A stretch of 64,000 bases of DNA. It comes from Solimonas sp. (GTDB taxonomy: Bacteria; Pseudomonadota; Gammaproteobacteria; Nevskiales; Nevskiaceae). A program made the translations under genes and the position numbers. The notes beneath the pieces are model-generated. The model made no database searches and had not been told where the DNA came from. It saw nothing but the letters and a program-made list of their open reading frames with translations. The DNA lies in assembly GCA_030149365.1 (NCBI GenBank), contig JASBRP010000011.1:1-64000 (forward strand). Direction: 5' to 3'. This document shows positions 8,943-18,600 of the stretch, piece by piece. Positions within the stretch are counted from its first letter, which is position 1. Every line of letters begins with the position of its first letter.

Positions 8943-10319
8943 TCAGGCGGCGGGTGGTCGCAGCGCGGGGAAGCGCACCTCGATACGGGTGCCGCCGTGG
9001 CCTTGGGCGTCCAGCACCCGGACGGTGGCGCGGTGGTCGCGGGCGATCTCGGCGACGATTGCCAGGCCCAGGCCGCTGCCGTCGCCACCGGTGCCGGGCA
9101 TGCGGTAGAACTTCTCGAAGATGCGGTTGCGCTCGGCCTCCGGGATGCCGGGGCCGCTGTCCTCCACGAACACGATGGCGGCGCGCTCGTTGGCGGTGCA
9201 GCCGATGCAGATGCCGCCGCCGGCCGGGGTGTAGCGCACGGCGTTGTCCAGCAGGTTTTCCAGCAGCTCGCGGATCAGGAATTCGTCGCCCAGGATGGGC
9301 GTGGACTGCAGGTCGAAGTGCAGCTCGATCTGCTTACGGTCGGCCTGCCAGACCCAGGCGTCGACGTGCTGGCGGATCACCGATTCCAGGTTCAGCAGGC
9401 GCAGGCGCTCGGGATGGAAGCCGCTGGACTCGGCGCGGGCCAGTGCCAGCAGCTGGTTGGCCAGGCGGGCGGTGCGGTCGGCGGTGGACTGCATCAGCTC
9501 GATGGAGCGCTCCAGCTCGGGCGGCAGGCTGCGCTGGCGGGCGGCGGCGAGCTGGGTCAGCAGGCCGGCCAGGGGGGTGCGCAGCTGGTGGGCGACGTCG
9601 GCCAGGAAGCCCTGCTGGGCGCTCATCGCCGTGGCGATGCGGGCCAGCAGGGCGTTGATCGCCTGCACCAGGGGGTAGACCTCGGCCGGCGCGCGTGATT
9701 CGTCCAGCGGCGCCAGGTCCTGCAGGGAGCGCTGGGCCAGGTCGCCGCGCAGGCGGTTCAGCGGTGCCAGGCCCTCGCCGATCAGGATCCAGTCGAGGGT
9801 GACGATGGTCAGTGTCAGGGCCAGGCCCCAGACCACCAGGGTGATCAGGATCTTGCGCTGGCCGCCCTGGCGCTTGGCGGTGGTTTCCGCCACCGAGACC
9901 ACCACCAGCTCACCCTCCGACAGGGTGGCGACCGTGGCCACGCGCACCGGCTGGCCGAGGTAACTGGCGTCGTAGAACCGTGGCCGGTCGAGATCGTGGG
10001 GGATCGCGCGGATCGGCAGGCCCGGGTCGCCGGCCAGGCGGATGCCGTTGCGGTCCTCCATGGCGAAGTACAGCTCGTCGAAGCGGTCGCTGCGCAGCAG
10101 GCGGCGGAAGTCGCCGGACAGGTCGGCGGAGCGGGCGCGCTGCAGGTTGCCGAGCTCGGCGGAAAGATCCCAGGCGGCATTGGCCAGGGCCAGGTCATAG
10201 GCATCGCGGGCCGGGATCCAGGCCAGCCAGTAGGTGGCCCAGCCGCTGAGCACGCCGATCACCACCAGCGGCGCCAGCAGTCTGCGCAGCAGGCGCCGCC
10301 GGATGCTTTCGCGCTGCAT
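8943..10319 (-). CDS. Two-component sensor histidine kinase (TctE/QseC-like, 2CSK-type N-terminus)
   Basis: Two N-terminal TMs, H-box FLADVAHQLRTPLAGLLTQL, NLLDNAVRYTPAGGG, GDGSGLGLAIVAEI. Confidence 0.92.
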   Translation of the reverse strand: MQRESIRRRLLRRLLAPLVVIGVLSGWATYWLAWIPARDAYDLALANAAWDLSAELGNLQRARSADLSGDFRRLLRSDRFDELYFAMEDRNGIRLAGDPGLPIRAIPHDLDRPRFYDASYLGQPVRVATVATLSEGELVVVSVAETTAKRQGGQRKILITLVVWGLALTLTIVTLDWILIGEGLAPLNRLRGDLAQRSLQDLAPLDESRAPAEVYPLVQAINALLARIATAMSAQQGFLADVAHQLRTPLAGLLTQLAAARQRSLPPELERSIELMQSTADRTARLANQLLALARAESSGFHPERLRLLNLESVIRQHVDAWVWQADRKQIELHFDLQSTPILGDEFLIRELLENLLDNAVRYTPAGGGICIGCTANERAAIVFVEDSGPGIPEAERNRIFEKFYRMPGTGGDGSGLGLAIVAEIARDHRATVRVLDAQGHGGTRIEVRFPALRPPAA

Positions 10320-10329
10320 GGGAGCCGGG

Positions 10330-11055
10330 CTAGCCCGGCATGCCTTCCAGCAGGTAGCCGAAGCCGTGGATGGTGCGGATGCGCGCACCGGAGTTCTCCA
10401 GCTTGCCGCGCAGGCGCGAGACGTAGACCTCCACCGCGTTGGGGGTGACCTCGGCGCCGAGGGCGGACAGGGCGGCGGCGATCTGCTGCTTGCTGACCAC
10501 CTTGCCGGCGCTGCGCAGCAGTTGCTCCAGTACGAACCACTCGCGCGAGGACAGCTCCAGCTGCTCCTCGCCGATCCAGGCGCGCTGGCCGGGGATGTCC
10601 ATCGACAGCGCGCCCAGGGCCAGGCGGCTGCTCTGCGGCGGGCTGCGGCGCAGCAGGGCGCGGATGCGGCCCAGCAGTTCGGGAATGGCGAAGGGCTTGA
10701 CCACGTAGTCGTCGCCGCCCAGGTCGAAGCCGCGCACGCGGTCGGGGATGGCGTTGCGTGCGGTCAGGAGCAGCACGGGCAGGGTGCTGCCGCGGTAGCG
10801 CAGGCGGCTCAGTACCTCGAAGCCGTCGAGATCGGGCAGGCCGATGTCCAGCAGGACCAGGTTATAGGTCTCGCTTGCCAGCGCGGCGTCAGCTTTGGCG
10901 CCTTCGGCAAACACATCCACCAGGAATCCCTCGCCCTCCAAGACGCGCGCAAGGCCGTCGGCGAGGACTGAATCGTCCTCCACCACCATGATCCGGGCGT
11001 TCAGGGAGCGGCTCTCCGGAGCCGTCTTGGCAGGGGCTGGGATGGACATAAGCAT
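10330..11055 (-). CDS. OmpR-family response regulator
   Basis: MVVEDDSVLADG...LLDIGLPDLDGFEVL...DYVVKPF plus a winged-helix C-terminus (VEVYVSRLRGKLENSGARIRTIHGFGYLL). Confidence 0.95.
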   Translation of the reverse strand: MLMSIPAPAKTAPESRSLNARIMVVEDDSVLADGLARVLEGEGFLVDVFAEGAKADAALASETYNLVLLDIGLPDLDGFEVLSRLRYRGSTLPVLLLTARNAIPDRVRGFDLGGDDYVVKPFAIPELLGRIRALLRRSPPQSSRLALGALSMDIPGQRAWIGEEQLELSSREWFVLEQLLRSAGKVVSKQQIAAALSALGAEVTPNAVEVYVSRLRGKLENSGARIRTIHGFGYLLEGMPG

Positions 11056-11148
11056 CGGTTATTGAAGGGCTTACAGCATATTCGATCCGGCCCTCCAGGA
11101 GGTGACAGCGGCGATGAGCCAGTCAGGCGATCCCTCACCGTGGAATTT

Positions 11149-11165
11149 TGTCAGAAGTTTGTAAG
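11149..11165. promoter_or_regulatory. Putative response-regulator binding site A (direct repeat, 11-bp period)
   Basis: TGTCAG-N5-TGTAAG in the divergent promoter region. Confidence 0.4.
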
Positions 11166-11210
11166 CTTGCTGAAACAATCCACGGGCATTATCGCCGTGA
11201 TGACGATGTT

Positions 11211-11227
11211 CGTCAGTAAATTGTAAG
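11211..11227. promoter_or_regulatory. Putative response-regulator binding site B (direct repeat, 11-bp period)
   Basis: CGTCAG-N5-TGTAAG, 62 bp downstream of site A (13/17 identity over the aligned 17-mers). Confidence 0.4.
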
Positions 11228-11388
11228 TATCTTGGCCGGCGTTCCGGAACGGGGAAAACCTGCGGCGGAGCGGGCCGGGTGCTTTCCAGGATGGGGCGCC
11301 GCGCAGCGCGGCGGTCCTGGGGGAACCGGGGGCGGGGCCGCAGCAGCGGCGCCGGGATCCGGGCGCTTCCGGAACGAACGAGGGCGGA

Positions 11389-13089
11389 ATGGTTTCGATG
11401 ACGACAACCGAGCGGCGGACGCTGCGGGCGGCTGCCATGGTGGCCCTGTTGTGCCTGACGGGCAACGCCGCGGCACAGGCGTCGGAAGACCCGCAGGCCG
11501 AGGCCGCCGCGCCCGCAACGGATGCCGGCCAGGAGTCCGCCGCAGCCGAGGCCGCAGCAGCGCCGGAGCGCCGCATCGACATCTGGGAGTACCGGATCGA
11601 TGGAAACAATGTGCTGGCGCCGGGCGACATCGAGGAGGCGGTGACTCCCTTTCTGGGCCCCCAGCGCGCCGTCGGCGACGTGCAGCTGGCACGCGAGGCG
11701 CTGGAAAAGGCCTACAAGAAGAAGGGCTACGAGACGGTCGGCGTCGAGATTCCCGACCAGGACGTGCGCGACGGCATCGTGCGGCTGAACGTGGTGGAAC
11801 TGCGCGTGGGCCGCCTGCGCGTGACCGGCTCGCGCTACTACTCGCCGGAACGCATCCGCGAGGAAGTGTCCTCCCTGGCCGAGGGCGCGGTGCCGCGCTA
11901 CGACCAGGTCACCCGCGACATCGCGGAGATCAACAAGTCCCGCGACCGCACCATCACGCCGACGCTGCGTGCCGGCGCCGCACCCGACACCGTGGACGTA
12001 GACCTGGAGGTGGAGGACCAGCTGCCCTTGCATGGCAGCCTGGAAATCAACGACCGCTATACCGCGAATACCCGCCGCCTGCGCCTGGTCGGATCGGTCA
12101 GCTACGCCAACCTGTTCCAGCGCGACCACAGCTTGAGTGTGCAGACGCAGGTGGCTCCGCAGGATCTCGACCAGACCTTCCTGCTGTCGGCTTCGTACCT
12201 GGCGCCGTTCCCGCGCCACGACTTCAACCTGGTGGTCTACGGGGTCCACTCCAAGAGCGACGTGGGCGCCGTCAGCGGCATCAACGTGCTGGGCTCCGGC
12301 GACATCCTCGGCGTTCGCGGCGTGTGGAATTTCATGGGCGAGAAGACCGTCCACACGATCCTGGCCGGCGCGGACTACAAGAGCTTCAAGGAAGACCTGG
12401 TGCTCGGTGCGGACACCGCCTCGACGCCGATCGACTACATGCCCTTCACGATCGAGTATTCGCTGAACCACAGCGGTGACAGCGGCGATACCGAGTTCCG
12501 CACGTCGCTCAACGGCAACACGCGCGGCATCAGCGCCACCGACCGCGAGTTCGGCAACAAGCGCGTGCTGGCGCGTGCCAACTACCTGTATGGGCGCATG
12601 GACCTGTCGCGCCACCAGAAGCTGCCGGGCGATTTCCGCCTGATCGGCTCGGCCTCCGGCCAGATCGCCAACGGCCCCCTGATCAGCAACGAGGGCTTCA
12701 GCCTCGGCGGCTGGGACAGCGTGCGCGGATACCTGGAATCGCAGGAAGTGGGCGATTCCGGCATCAATGCCACGCTGCAGCTGGAGACGCCGTCGATGGC
12801 CCCGCTGTTCGGCAGCTGGCTGCAGGAGGCCCGCCTCTTCGCCTTCTACGACTGGGGCAAGGTCTATCTGGATGACGCCTTGAGCGGCGTCTCGGACTTC
12901 GGCGACTACCAGATCAACCTCTATAGCGCCGGCATGGGCCTGCGCCTGCAGGCCTTCAAGAACCTGAACCTCGAAGCGCTCCTGGCCGCGCCGCTGAAGG
13001 ACCGGGAGCGGATGCAGCGCGATCAGAACCTGCAGCTCGATCTGGACGACCGCTACCGCGTGCACTTCCGCCTGTGGGCGGAGTTCTAG
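11389..13089 (+). CDS. ShlB/FhaC/HecB-family TPS transporter (TpsB; POTRA + 16-strand barrel)
   Basis: Signal peptide, POTRA-like RIDIWEYRIDGNNVLAPGDIEEAV..., barrel motif VRGYLESQEVGDSG, C-terminal YRVHFRLWAEF. Confidence 0.88.
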   Translation: MVSMTTTERRTLRAAAMVALLCLTGNAAAQASEDPQAEAAAPATDAGQESAAAEAAAAPERRIDIWEYRIDGNNVLAPGDIEEAVTPFLGPQRAVGDVQLAREALEKAYKKKGYETVGVEIPDQDVRDGIVRLNVVELRVGRLRVTGSRYYSPERIREEVSSLAEGAVPRYDQVTRDIAEINKSRDRTITPTLRAGAAPDTVDVDLEVEDQLPLHGSLEINDRYTANTRRLRLVGSVSYANLFQRDHSLSVQTQVAPQDLDQTFLLSASYLAPFPRHDFNLVVYGVHSKSDVGAVSGINVLGSGDILGVRGVWNFMGEKTVHTILAGADYKSFKEDLVLGADTASTPIDYMPFTIEYSLNHSGDSGDTEFRTSLNGNTRGISATDREFGNKRVLARANYLYGRMDLSRHQKLPGDFRLIGSASGQIANGPLISNEGFSLGGWDSVRGYLESQEVGDSGINATLQLETPSMAPLFGSWLQEARLFAFYDWGKVYLDDALSGVSDFGDYQINLYSAGMGLRLQAFKNLNLEALLAAPLKDRERMQRDQNLQLDLDDRYRVHFRLWAEF

Positions 13090-13137
13090 GCCGGAACGTC
13101 ACCTACTTTTTTGTCACTGCCAACGGTTTTCACGAAC

Positions 13138-14967
13138 ATGAAGAAGCTCGCCTCCCTGATCCTGACGTTCCTGCTGTGCATGCCGACGATGGCCAGTGCC
13201 TGGTGGAACGAGGACTGGTCCTTCCGCACCAAGGTCACGGTGGATGCCGCGCAGACCTCGCCGAAAGTCGGCGCGCCGGTGGCGCGCGTGCCGGTGCTGC
13301 TGCGCCTGCACGAAGGCAACTTCAAGTTCCTGGATGCGCGCAGCGACGGCACCGACCTGCGCGTGGTGGCGGCGGACGACAAGACGCCGCTGGATTATCA
13401 CATCGAGTCCTTCGACGGCATCGCGGGCATCGCCTACCTGTGGGTGGACCTGCGCGACCTCGACCCCGCCAAGCCCCAGGACCTCTGGCTGTACTACGGC
13501 AACGAGAATGCTGCCGCCGTGGCCAGCGCGCCGCAGACCTATGATGCGGAGACGGCGCTGGTCTATCACTTCAACGAGACCGCCGGGACGCCGCGCGACC
13601 AGACCGCCAACGGCAACAACGCCACTTCTTCCAATGCGATCCCGACCTTCGAATCGCTGATTCATCAGGGCATCGAGCTCAACGGCAGCATGCAGGTGCG
13701 CGTTCCGGCGGCGGCGGCGCTGAGCATTCCCGCCGGCGGTGCCTTCACCTGGACGGCCTGGATCAAGGCCGAGTCCGAGCGCCCGCAGGCGCTGTCGACG
13801 ATCTTCACCAAGCTCAGCGCAGCGGGCGATCAGGCCCCGGCGCGCCTGATCGTGGGCATGAACCAGAACCGCCCCTACATCCGTCTGGTGGATGCCGCCG
13901 GGCAGGCGCAGGAAGCGATCGCCAAGAACCAGATCCAGTCCAATGCCTGGGTGCACCTGGCGGTGGCGGCTTCGTCCTCGCAACTGCGCCTCTATGTCAA
14001 CGGGGCCGAGGCCGTGAGCCTGCCGATGTCGCTGCCGGAACTGGGTGGCGAAACGGTGCTGGGCGCGCTGAATCCTTCCGCCGCACCGGTGGCCGACGAC
14101 CCGCAGGGCTTCATCGGCAAGCTGGATGAGCTGACGATCTCCATCGTCGAGCGCCCGGCGGCCTGGATCGCGCTGGCCTACTCCTCGCAGGGGCGCGAGA
14201 GCGGCCTGCTCAACGTGTCCAGCAATCCGGAGGTGCGCGGCAGCTGGTTCGGCGGCGGCTACTTTGGCATCCTGCTCGGCGCGGTGACGATCGACGGCTG
14301 GGTGGTGATCGCGCTGCTCGGCGTGATGCTGGTGGTCAGCATCGCGGTGATCGTTGCGCGCATGGGCTATGTAGCCCGCATGGCCAAGGCCAACGAGACC
14401 TTCAGCCGCCAGCTGCCCGACCTGCTGCTGGAATATGCCCGCGAGCACCGCAATCCCAATGCACGCCCGGGCCTGCCGCTGCCCACCGGTTCCGACGAGC
14501 TGGCACAGTCGTCCTCGACCTTCCGTCTCTACAAGGTGTTGTCCGAGAGCCTGACGCAGCGCCTGCAGCTGATGGGTGAACGCTTCGTCTTCGACGAGCG
14601 CGCCCGCGATTCGATGAAGCTGTCGCTGGAATCGGCCCTGGTGAAGGAACAGGTGAGCCTGAACCGCCAGATGGTGTTCCTCACCATCTCGATCTCCGGT
14701 GGTCCCTTCCTCGGCCTGCTCGGTACCGTGGTGGGCGTCATGATCACCTTCGCGGCGATCGCCGCAGCGGGCGACGTCAACGTCAATGCCATCGCCCCCG
14801 GTGTCGCCGCCGCGCTGATGGCCACCGTGGCGGGCCTGGCGGTCGCCATCCCCGCACTGTTCGCCTACAACTACCTGACGACCCGCATCCGCGACATCAC
14901 CGCGGAGCTGCAGGTGTTCGCCAACGAGCTGGTCGCCCGCGTGGCCGACGCCTACGAGCACTCCTGA
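13138..14967 (+). CDS. DUF2341/LamG-like periplasmic domain fused to MotA/TolQ/ExbB proton channel
   Basis: Signal peptide MKKLASLILTFLLCMPTMASA, then WWNEDWSFRTKVTVDA (DUF2341), ConA-like region, and C-terminal ExbB TM region GGPFLGLLGTVVGVMITFAAI...APGVAAALMATVAGLAVAIPALFAYN. Confidence 0.9.
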   Translation: MKKLASLILTFLLCMPTMASAWWNEDWSFRTKVTVDAAQTSPKVGAPVARVPVLLRLHEGNFKFLDARSDGTDLRVVAADDKTPLDYHIESFDGIAGIAYLWVDLRDLDPAKPQDLWLYYGNENAAAVASAPQTYDAETALVYHFNETAGTPRDQTANGNNATSSNAIPTFESLIHQGIELNGSMQVRVPAAAALSIPAGGAFTWTAWIKAESERPQALSTIFTKLSAAGDQAPARLIVGMNQNRPYIRLVDAAGQAQEAIAKNQIQSNAWVHLAVAASSSQLRLYVNGAEAVSLPMSLPELGGETVLGALNPSAAPVADDPQGFIGKLDELTISIVERPAAWIALAYSSQGRESGLLNVSSNPEVRGSWFGGGYFGILLGAVTIDGWVVIALLGVMLVVSIAVIVARMGYVARMAKANETFSRQLPDLLLEYAREHRNPNARPGLPLPTGSDELAQSSSTFRLYKVLSESLTQRLQLMGERFVFDERARDSMKLSLESALVKEQVSLNRQMVFLTISISGGPFLGLLGTVVGVMITFAAIAAAGDVNVNAIAPGVAAALMATVAGLAVAIPALFAYNYLTTRIRDITAELQVFANELVARVADAYEHS

Positions 14968-14993
14968 GCCGACGCCTACGGCGGAGAACGCAC

Positions 14994-15401
14994 ATGAAGG
15001 TCGAAAATTCAAAGGTCTACGACGAGATCAACATCACGCCGATGCTGGACCTGGCGTACGTACTGCTCGTCATCTTCATCATCATGACCACCGCGTCGGT
15101 GCAGGGCATCAAGGTCTCGGTGCCCAAGGCCAGCTCCTCGGTGAGCCTGGCCAAGCCCAAGACCAAGGCGATCTCGATCACCAACGATGGCCGCGTCTTC
15201 CTGGACGCGTTCCCGGTGACGATGAGCGAGCTGGAGTCGCAGTTGCGCGCCTACAAGGCGATCACGCCGGAGTTCCCGGTGGTGATCAAGGGCGACCGCA
15301 CGGCGCAGTACGGGCGGATCATCGAAGTGCTGGACATCTGCGGCAAGTTGCAGATCACGCAGCTCGGCCTGATCAGCGAACGTCCGGAACAGGGCAAGTG
15401 A
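14994..15401 (+). CDS. exbD: Biopolymer transport protein ExbD
   Basis: INITPMLDLAYVLLVIFIIMTTASVQGIKVSVPKA. Confidence 0.93.
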   Translation: MKVENSKVYDEINITPMLDLAYVLLVIFIIMTTASVQGIKVSVPKASSSVSLAKPKTKAISITNDGRVFLDAFPVTMSELESQLRAYKAITPEFPVVIKGDRTAQYGRIIEVLDICGKLQITQLGLISERPEQGK

Positions 15402-15411
15402 CTTGAAGCCG

Positions 15412-16107
15412 ATGGCCAAGACTGCGCCAGAGTCCCTTCGAGGGCACCTGAGGAAGTGGAGTTTCCCGGCTTCGATCCTGCTTGGCAGCGGGCTCGTGCT
15501 GTTCTTTGTCGGCTTCGTGCTGCTCAAGCGCGGCGACACGCCGATGCAGCGGGAGTACCAGATCCAGCAGGTCACGATGATCCAGGAGGAACCGCCTCCG
15601 CCCCCGCCACCGGAGGAACCGGAGCCGGAGGAGATCAAGGAAGTGATCGAGCCGGTGGAGACCGCCAAGGTGCAGGAGGACGTGACCTCGGTCAGCGAGG
15701 ATCCCAGCCCCTCGCCGGCCCTGTCCTCCGAAGCGGCCGGTCTGGACCGGCCCGCCGATATCGGCTCCGACAGCTTCCATCTGGCCGCGGGCCAGGGCGG
15801 CGGCCTGTTCGGCAAGGGCGGTGGGGGCGGGGGCAGCTGGAACGCCTACGTCACCACGCACATCCGCAAGGCGCTGCAGCGCGATCCGCGCACGCGCAGC
15901 GCCAGCGGCTATCTCGAGGTGCTGCTCGCGATCGATCCGCAGGGGCGCTTCGAGCGCGCCGAACTGCAGAGCTCCACCGGCGACAAGTCGCTGGACGAGG
16001 CGATCCGCGACGTGCTGAGCCAGCTGCCGCCGCTGTCGCGCAGCCGGCCGCCGAGCGTCAAGCCGCTGATGGTGACGGGCATCAATCTGAGGTCGATACA
16101 GCAATGA
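15412..16107 (+). CDS. tonB: TonB-family energy transducer
   Basis: N-terminal TM, EEPPPPPPPEEPEPEE proline-rich linker, C-terminal TonB/TolA domain GYLEVLLAIDPQGRFERAELQSSTGDKSLDEAI. Confidence 0.87.
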   Translation: MAKTAPESLRGHLRKWSFPASILLGSGLVLFFVGFVLLKRGDTPMQREYQIQQVTMIQEEPPPPPPPEEPEPEEIKEVIEPVETAKVQEDVTSVSEDPSPSPALSSEAAGLDRPADIGSDSFHLAAGQGGGLFGKGGGGGGSWNAYVTTHIRKALQRDPRTRSASGYLEVLLAIDPQGRFERAELQSSTGDKSLDEAIRDVLSQLPPLSRSRPPSVKPLMVTGINLRSIQQ

Positions 16108-17792
16108 ATGGCGCCCGCACCGCGGGCATTCGTGGGAACGGAATCAAGGGAACCGGAAAGGCACTTATGAAGAAGAGAGAACAGACACTGGCGGGCGCTC
16201 TGGGCCTGCTGATGGGCGCCGGCCTGGTTCCGGCGGCAATGGCCCAGGAACCGGCGGCCGCCGAAGCGACGCCGGCGGAGAAGGTCGAGGCCTCGCAGTC
16301 CAACGCCGCCGCCTCCGCGGCGCAGACTTCGGCCGTTACGATCGCGCTGATCCAGCTGATGATCAAGGAAGGGCTGATCTCGCTGGACAAGGCGCAGGCG
16401 CTGCTCGACGCCGCCGAGCGCGAGGCCGCCGCGTCCCGCAGCCGCATGCAGCCGGCGCCGTCCACGACGGTGCGCGTGCCCTACGTGCCGGAGACGGTGA
16501 AGAACCAGATACGCGAAGAGCTGCGCAAGGAGATCACCGAGCAGGCCAAGGCCGAGCGCTGGGTGGCCCCGGGCAGCGTGCCGGGCTGGGTCGATCGCCT
16601 GGAATGGGGCGGCGACTTCCGCCTGCGCTATCACGGGGATTACCTGGATTCCGGGAACTATCCCTTCCAGCCCGACCTGCAGGGGATCAACGACGACGGC
16701 GGCGTGACCGACACCGAGGGCTTCCCGCTGATCAACACGACCCAGGACCGCCAGCGGCTGCGCTACCGCGGCCGCCTGAGCCTGGCGGCCCAGGTCAGCG
16801 AGGCGGTCAAGGTCAACTTCAGCCTTGCGTCCGGTGAGGACAACGGGCCGGTTTCCACCAACAAGACGCTCGGCGACTACATGCGCAAGGACGCGATATG
16901 GCTGGATCGTGCCTACATCCAGGCGCGCCTCGCCCCGGGCCTGGAGCTGGTGGGCGGGCGCATGGCCAATCCGTTCTACTCCACCGAATTGGTCTGGGAC
17001 ACGGACCTGAATCCCGAGGGCGTGGCGCTGAAGGGCAGCTTTGACCTGGGCGGCAAGGACAGCGGCAACACGCTGTTCGCGTCGGCCGGTGCCTTCCCGC
17101 TGCAGGAGTACTCGACCCGTTCCGACCGCTGGCTCTACGCCGGCCAGCTCGGTGGCAGCTTCGACCTGGGTGGGGCCAAGGCCAAGCTGGGCTTGGCCTA
17201 CTACGATTTCCAGGACGTGCAGAGCGAGAAGAACGCCGCGGGTGGTTCGCGCTTGAAGGACTACACCCGTCCGGTCCTGATCAACCAGGGCAACTCGGTG
17301 TTCAACATGCGCACCGATGGCCTCACCACCCTGGCGGGTCTGGCCTCCGAGTTCAGGCTGGTCAACCTCACCGCCCAGGTCGAGGTGCCGCTGGGCGACG
17401 GCAAGATGGTGCGCGTGACCGGCGACTACGTGAAGAACGTGGCCTTCGACCAGGACGAGATCGACCGCCTGCGCGATGAACCCGGCGGCAAGGGCGGCGA
17501 CACCGGCTGGCAGCTCAAGGTGGCGGGTGGCGATGCCAAGGTCGCCCAGCGCCACGATTGGGACCTGGCGCTGGCCTACCGCTACATCGAGCCCGACGCG
17601 GTGCTCGACGTCTTCAACGATTCCGATTTCGGCGTCTATGGCGGCACCGATCTCGAGGGCTTCGTACTGGAGGCCAATTACGGCGTGTCCGCCAACACCT
17701 GGCTGGGCCTGAAGTGGCTCTCGTCCGACACCATCGAGCGTGCGCCGATCGCTTCCGACGTCATCCTGCTCGACCTGAACGCGCGCTTCTGA
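16104..17792 (+). CDS. Porin-like outer-membrane beta-barrel protein
   Basis: Signal peptide (MKKREQTLAGALGLLMGAGLVPAAMAQE at 16167; alternative ATG at 16104 overlapping the tonB stop); coiled-coil neck; WGGDFRLRYHGDYLDSGN...RYRGRLSL; terminal VILLDLNARF. Confidence 0.8.
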   Translation: MNGARTAGIRGNGIKGTGKALMKKREQTLAGALGLLMGAGLVPAAMAQEPAAAEATPAEKVEASQSNAAASAAQTSAVTIALIQLMIKEGLISLDKAQALLDAAEREAAASRSRMQPAPSTTVRVPYVPETVKNQIREELRKEITEQAKAERWVAPGSVPGWVDRLEWGGDFRLRYHGDYLDSGNYPFQPDLQGINDDGGVTDTEGFPLINTTQDRQRLRYRGRLSLAAQVSEAVKVNFSLASGEDNGPVSTNKTLGDYMRKDAIWLDRAYIQARLAPGLELVGGRMANPFYSTELVWDTDLNPEGVALKGSFDLGGKDSGNTLFASAGAFPLQEYSTRSDRWLYAGQLGGSFDLGGAKAKLGLAYYDFQDVQSEKNAAGGSRLKDYTRPVLINQGNSVFNMRTDGLTTLAGLASEFRLVNLTAQVEVPLGDGKMVRVTGDYVKNVAFDQDEIDRLRDEPGGKGGDTGWQLKVAGGDAKVAQRHDWDLALAYRYIEPDAVLDVFNDSDFGVYGGTDLEGFVLEANYGVSANTWLGLKWLSSDTIERAPIASDVILLDLNARF

Positions 17793-17803
17793 AGGGGCTC
17801 ACC

Positions 17804-18541
17804 ATGTCCATCGCACTGCGACTCACCATCGCCGCCGTCCTGGCGGCGGCACCGGCCCTGATGGCGCCGGCCCTTGCCCAGCAGAACGACGCCGAGTTGC
17901 TGCGGCGCGCCCAGCTGCAACTGCGCCAGAGCGAGCAGGAGCGCAACAGCCTGCGTGCCGAGGTGCAGCGCCTGCAGGCGCAATTGCAGCAGAACACGAC
18001 CGAGCTCAGCGGTCTGCGCGAATCCGCGGAGCAGAGCGGCCGGCAGGCGGCGGCGCTGCAGTCTTCGCTGAGCTCGGCGGCCTCCAAGAACCAGCTGGCG
18101 GTCAAGACGCTGCGCGAGAACGAAGAGGAGCTGACGCAGCTGCGTGCGCAAAGTGCCCAGCAGCAGCGGGCCGTGGACAACATGCGCGTGATGCTGGAGA
18201 ACTCCCAGCACAACATCGCGTTGAAGGACGAGCTGGTACAGCTCTGCCGCACGCGCAACCAGGAGCTGTACAGCATCGGCAAGCAGGTGGTCAACCTCTA
18301 TGCGGGGCGCAGCACCACCGAGGCCGTGATGGCGCGCGAGCCCTTGCTGCAGATGCAGCGCGTGAAGATGGAGAACTTGGTGCAGGACTACGAGGACCGG
18401 CTGCGGCAGCAGCGGTTCCACGAGGACACCCTGCCTCCCAGCGTCGAGAAGCGCATGCAGGAGGAACTGCAGGCGCGCAAGGCCGCCGCCGATTCCGCCG
18501 CCGCGGCGCAGGCCGAAGCCGCTGCTGCCGCAAAACCTTAA
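17804..18541 (+). CDS. Secreted/periplasmic coiled-coil protein of unknown function
   Basis: Signal peptide ending APALAQQ; long heptad-rich Gln/Glu/Leu region; Ala-rich C-terminus. Confidence 0.8.
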   Translation: MSIALRLTIAAVLAAAPALMAPALAQQNDAELLRRAQLQLRQSEQERNSLRAEVQRLQAQLQQNTTELSGLRESAEQSGRQAAALQSSLSSAASKNQLAVKTLRENEEELTQLRAQSAQQQRAVDNMRVMLENSQHNIALKDELVQLCRTRNQELYSIGKQVVNLYAGRSTTEAVMAREPLLQMQRVKMENLVQDYEDRLRQQRFHEDTLPPSVEKRMQEELQARKAAADSAAAAQAEAAAAAKP

Positions 18542-18600
18542 TCCGCTGGCGCGAACCTTCCCCAGCCTGATCCGATCAAGCCGTACCCGTGGAGAGTCCC

